Shown: in pieces, positions 61,294-64,000 of the stretch
How positions within the stretch are numbered: the first letter of the stretch is position 1
How the letters are laid out: the number at the start of each line of letters is the position of its first letter
Position numbers and translations under genes: made by a program
Assembly (NCBI RefSeq): GCF_025244925.1
Contig: NZ_CP104275.1
Span: forward strand, 2,170,001 to 2,234,000
DNA: 64,000 nucleotides
Source: Arthrobacter zhaoxinii
GTDB lineage: Bacteria > Actinomycetota > Actinomycetes > Actinomycetales > Micrococcaceae
Direction: 5' to 3'
Notes under the pieces: generated by a model
Database searches by the model: none
What the model saw: the letters and a program-made list of their open reading frames with translations, nothing else
What the model was told of the DNA's origin: nothing

Positions 61294-64000
61294 TCAAGCT
61301 TCAGCTGGTTCTCTGTGCCCCTCCTGCCTCGCCCAAACAGCCTCAATTACCCGAGCCGCCGCACCGCCGTCGTCCTGTGGGGCATACCGGCGAACAAAAT
61401 CTCGGTAGTGCCCGCGATACAGCTTTCCAGTGGTCTCACTATTCAGAATTGTCGTCACCAGCTCGTCCGTAGTCCGGACCAAGGGCCCTGGTGACTGTTC
61501 CTCAAAGTCGAAATAGAAACCTCGCTCGGAATCCCGGTACTGGGCAAGGTCAGGGGTGAGAAAATATATCGGCTTTCCTGTCACGCAGAAATCGAACATG
61601 GCAGATGAATAATCTGTGACCAGCAGGTCCGCAGCCAGATACAGGTCGTTTATATCCGGATGGGAAGTCACGTCTACATAGCAGTCCTGCCCGGTGGTCT
61701 TCCGCTGGCCAGCTATCTTGTGGTGCCCGCGGTAGTGCAATACATAATCTTGTCCCAGCCCTGCCGCGGCGGCCTCGAAATCCAAGTAGGGACTCGCTGC
61801 CGCTCTGCTGTTCCTCCACGTGGGCGCGTAGAGCAGCATCTTCTGGCCGTCCTCTATGCCCAGCCGGCGCCGGGTCTCGGCCCGGCGAACTGGAGCCGTA
61901 TAGGCGGTCAGTGCATCGTTGCGAGGATATCCGAAGATGGCCGGCTCCGTCCGGTAACCAAAGGCTGCGCTCAAAGTGTCGGCAGCGAATTTGTTTTGCG
62001 CCAGCAGCATGTCCCAAGCCGCAGCCTCCCGTGTGATGAGTGCCCGGTAGGAGGCGGTTGTTCCGGCAACGGGTGTGTCTGCACCTATGCTTTTTAGCGG
62101 GGTCCCGTGCCAGGTCTGCAGGTAGACCTGCCCCGTCCGTTTCCGGAAGTAATGCGGAAAATTGTTGTTGTTGACCAAGTAGCCCGCAGTCGCGAGGAGC
62201 CGGAACCACAACATACTCTCCCTCAAGACGGGTGTGCAGCCCCGGGGCACCGGCACTGAGAAGTCAGCGACGGACCAGTAGCGCTGCAGACCAGTCGTGC
62301 GGCCACCGAGAAGGTCGCTGATCGCTCGACCGCTGTCGGAACAGAATTTGCCGTCGAAAGTCTCGAACAGGACAATTCCCGGATCGACTGGCGCCTCCGT
62401 TTGGGCGTAGGCCGTGATCGCGAGATTGCGGTGGAGAGCCGTCCATTCGACCGCGGTCCGCGGAGCGGAAACGCGAAGGACCAAATCCTGCTCGTTGCCC
62501 TCCCCCACCAATTCCAAGCTCAGCAACTCGTGTTCGAACTGTAGTGGTAGCTCCGCGAGTAACTGCCCCAGAGCGGGCACGCGGGCCGTGGGGACGCCTC
62601 CGGCCTTAGCGGCGGCAAGTACATGAAGTACCCGGTAATGTCCCTGCTCCCAAGCGGACTCTCCGTGCCCCCATTTATCTTGCAGCAGGGAAAAATTTGC
62701 CTGGAAGCTTCCATCCTCATCCAGCCAGCGGGTGGATGAGGGGCGGAGGTCATCGCGGGCAGTTCGCAGTACCAGGTCCGGAAGGTCCGGTCCCGGGGGG
62801 CCGGAGCATGCGCCGACGCGTCCCTCCAAAATGATCGTGGCAGCGTTTTCGAGCATCTGTGCATTAGTTAACGTCAGGCGTTCCGGGCGCCACGAAAGCT
62901 GCAGGTAACCGTAACCGGTGCACTCGGCGCGCAGCGCGGCGGTTGCCTCTGATACTGAGGTCAGGTCGGTCCCCGAGTTGCCCCATGCCACGAGTTCGGT
63001 CTTGCCGTTGGGTAGAAGCGCCCGCAGCGCCCAACGGTTCTCCCGTTCACCGCTGTGGAAGGCGCCGGCGACGGAGGCCGCATCAACAATAAAACCGGTG
63101 CCATTGGTCTCCTGCCCAAATTCGATTGGCAGCTGCCCAGGTGCGTCGAGGTAGAGCCTCACCGGCACGACGTCTTCTGACTGGCCGAAGCCGACCCGCA
63201 CGGCATTCCCGTCAATCTCCACAGTAGAAGCAACGCACGTATACCGGACGGCTTTGAGCCGAAGCCCTTGCGCGGCATCCATCAAACCGATCACCCGTGA
63301 CCGGGCGTCCACCGTTGCGCCCACCGGAAAGCGCCGTGGCACCAGATCCACGTCCCGAACCCGGATCAGGTCGGTCGCGGAAAATCCTCCAACTCGCAAC
63401 GTCACCTGCAGCGTCCACTCCCTGACCCCGCCGGGCTGGTGCAGACCCATCAATGTGCGGGTATCCACCGATACGGCAAACGCCGCCCCTGCGTACGACC
63501 GCCAGCGATCCGCAGCCGCGACGTCGATGCGAGGATCCTGGTACCTGTGCACGGCGAGCGCGGATACAGCACATGATCCTTGCTGCCGGAGGCCTACCTC
63601 CAGGATGCTGTCTGCAGGATCGATGCCGGCGAGGTAGGCCCATGCCCCGATGTGGAGACTGCCATCCCCGACCCACTCGAAACGGGTTAGTCGGGCCATT
63701 ACCCGCAAATCGACTGCAGCTAAGTTCAGCAGCCAGGGCTCAACGGCACTGGACAGCAGCGGCAAATAGGCAGGCACAGCCAGCCGTTGGCCCGCCGCCG
63801 AACTATCTGATGTGGGGGCGGTGAGGTAACTCCTGCCATTGTCCTGCAGATCCGCAAGAACCAACAGAACATCGCCGCGGCGCTGTGCGGCGGTGAGTGA
63901 GAGCAGAACCCGCTCGTGGACGCCCACGAATTGCAGGATCCCTTGCCCCATTGGACCGTCAAGCATTCCTGCAATGCACCGCTGTATAACCTCGAAGTAC
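61294..64000 (-). CDS. TagF-type glycerophosphotransferase (5' end beyond the window)
   Basis: The visible part is over 900 residues and still open at the window edge. The C-terminal 350 residues are a CDP-glycerol:poly(glycerophosphate) glycerophosphotransferase domain with LQTWHGTPLKSIG, HYRGHHK and VTDYSSAMFDF. About 500 residues before it form a beta-rich region I do not recognise. The codons beyond the first in-frame ATG (63966) read Tyr-Phe-Glu-Val-Ile-Gln-Arg without a stop, so the gene continues and may carry an N-terminal GT2 domain (inference). More G+C-rich than the 1248-residue neighbour. Confidence 0.85.
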   Translation of the reverse strand, partial: YFEVIQRCIAGMLDGPMGQGILQFVGVHERVLLSLTAAQRRGDVLLVLADLQDNGRSYLTAPTSDSSAAGQRLAVPAYLPLLSSAVEPWLLNLAAVDLRVMARLTRFEWVGDGSLHIGAWAYLAGIDPADSILEVGLRQQGSCAVSALAVHRYQDPRIDVAAADRWRSYAGAAFAVSVDTRTLMGLHQPGGVREWTLQVTLRVGGFSATDLIRVRDVDLVPRRFPVGATVDARSRVIGLMDAAQGLRLKAVRYTCVASTVEIDGNAVRVGFGQSEDVVPVRLYLDAPGQLPIEFGQETNGTGFIVDAASVAGAFHSGERENRWALRALLPNGKTELVAWGNSGTDLTSVSEATAALRAECTGYGYLQLSWRPERLTLTNAQMLENAATIILEGRVGACSGPPGPDLPDLVLRTARDDLRPSSTRWLDEDGSFQANFSLLQDKWGHGESAWEQGHYRVLHVLAAAKAGGVPTARVPALGQLLAELPLQFEHELLSLELVGEGNEQDLVLRVSAPRTAVEWTALHRNLAITAYAQTEAPVDPGIVLFETFDGKFCSDSGRAISDLLGGRTTGLQRYWSVADFSVPVPRGCTPVLRESMLWFRLLATAGYLVNNNNFPHYFRKRTGQVYLQTWHGTPLKSIGADTPVAGTTASYRALITREAAAWDMLLAQNKFAADTLSAAFGYRTEPAIFGYPRNDALTAYTAPVRRAETRRRLGIEDGQKMLLYAPTWRNSRAAASPYLDFEAAAAGLGQDYVLHYRGHHKIAGQRKTTGQDCYVDVTSHPDINDLYLAADLLVTDYSSAMFDFCVTGKPIYFLTPDLAQYRDSERGFYFDFEEQSPGPLVRTTDELVTTILNSETTGKLYRGHYRDFVRRYAPQDDGGAAARVIEAVWARQEGHREPAEA

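Noticed and set aside
61076..61297. 73-codon frame overlapping the TagF stop
   Set aside because: A TTG start without Shine-Dalgarno and a product with no family likeness; kept only as a possible remnant.

Overview
The window is a high-G+C actinobacterial chromosome segment, most likely Arthrobacter or a close Micrococcaceae relative. The evidence is gene content and order: fabF-DUF3145-xerC-dprA-comM-yraN, then rnhB-lepB-rplS-trmD-rimM-KH-rpsP, ffh-glnK-amtB, ftsY, smc, mutM-rnc-rpmF-DUF177, coaD, rsmD-recG-DAK. There are many GTG/TTG starts, tight 4-bp overlaps and frequent leaderless promoters. No tRNA, rRNA, IS element, CRISPR array or prophage was seen.

Layout. 1-6847: fatty-acid elongation (fabF after the last codons of a probable acpP), DUF3145, XerC, an Ogt-like protein without its catalytic cysteine, DprA, ComM and YraN. 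7006-10363: an SDR oxidoreductase, a repetitive surface protein with a sortase-E-type LAHTG signal, and a divergent 2H-phosphoesterase/GNAT pair. 10367-15705: translation, export and RNA-processing genes including two tandem signal peptidases I. 15900-19480: small metabolic genes (VOC dioxygenase, membrane protein, GNAT, alpha/beta hydrolase, degenerate Nudix). 19594-31777: SRP (Ffh, FtsY), ammonium uptake (AmtB-GlnK), a secreted GH79-like glycosidase, an MFS exporter, a glutamine-amidotransferase-like protein and SMC. 31929-36636: a complete long-chain olefin cluster oleA-oleBC-oleD. 36647-42789: two serine hydrolases, a DUF222/HNH protein and two small regulator operons that diverge from a 122-bp region rich in operator-like dyads. 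42770-52584: MutM, RNase III, L32, DUF177, YdcF-like protein, CoaD, a DapC-like aminotransferase, a spermidine-synthase-like protein, RsmD, RecG and a DAK/FakA-like protein. 53160-64000: a cell-wall glycopolymer (teichoic-acid-like) locus with WecB, glycosyltransferases, a nucleotidyltransferase and two TagF-type polymerases. Its 54.6-61 kb part has visibly lower G+C, which suggests horizontal acquisition.

How they work together. The left two thirds is conserved housekeeping: lipid synthesis, DNA uptake/repair/segregation, ribosome and tRNA/rRNA modification, and protein export. The ole genes condense acyl-CoAs to beta-ketoacids, reduce them, form a beta-lactone and decarboxylate it to an alkene. 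The right end probably builds and decorates a poly(polyol phosphate) wall polymer. The most unusual items are a 1248-residue TPR-TagF-GT4 fusion, an Ogt with PTHRV in place of PCHRV, a DUF177 gene that seems to start with ATT, and paired dyad operators upstream of position 41613.
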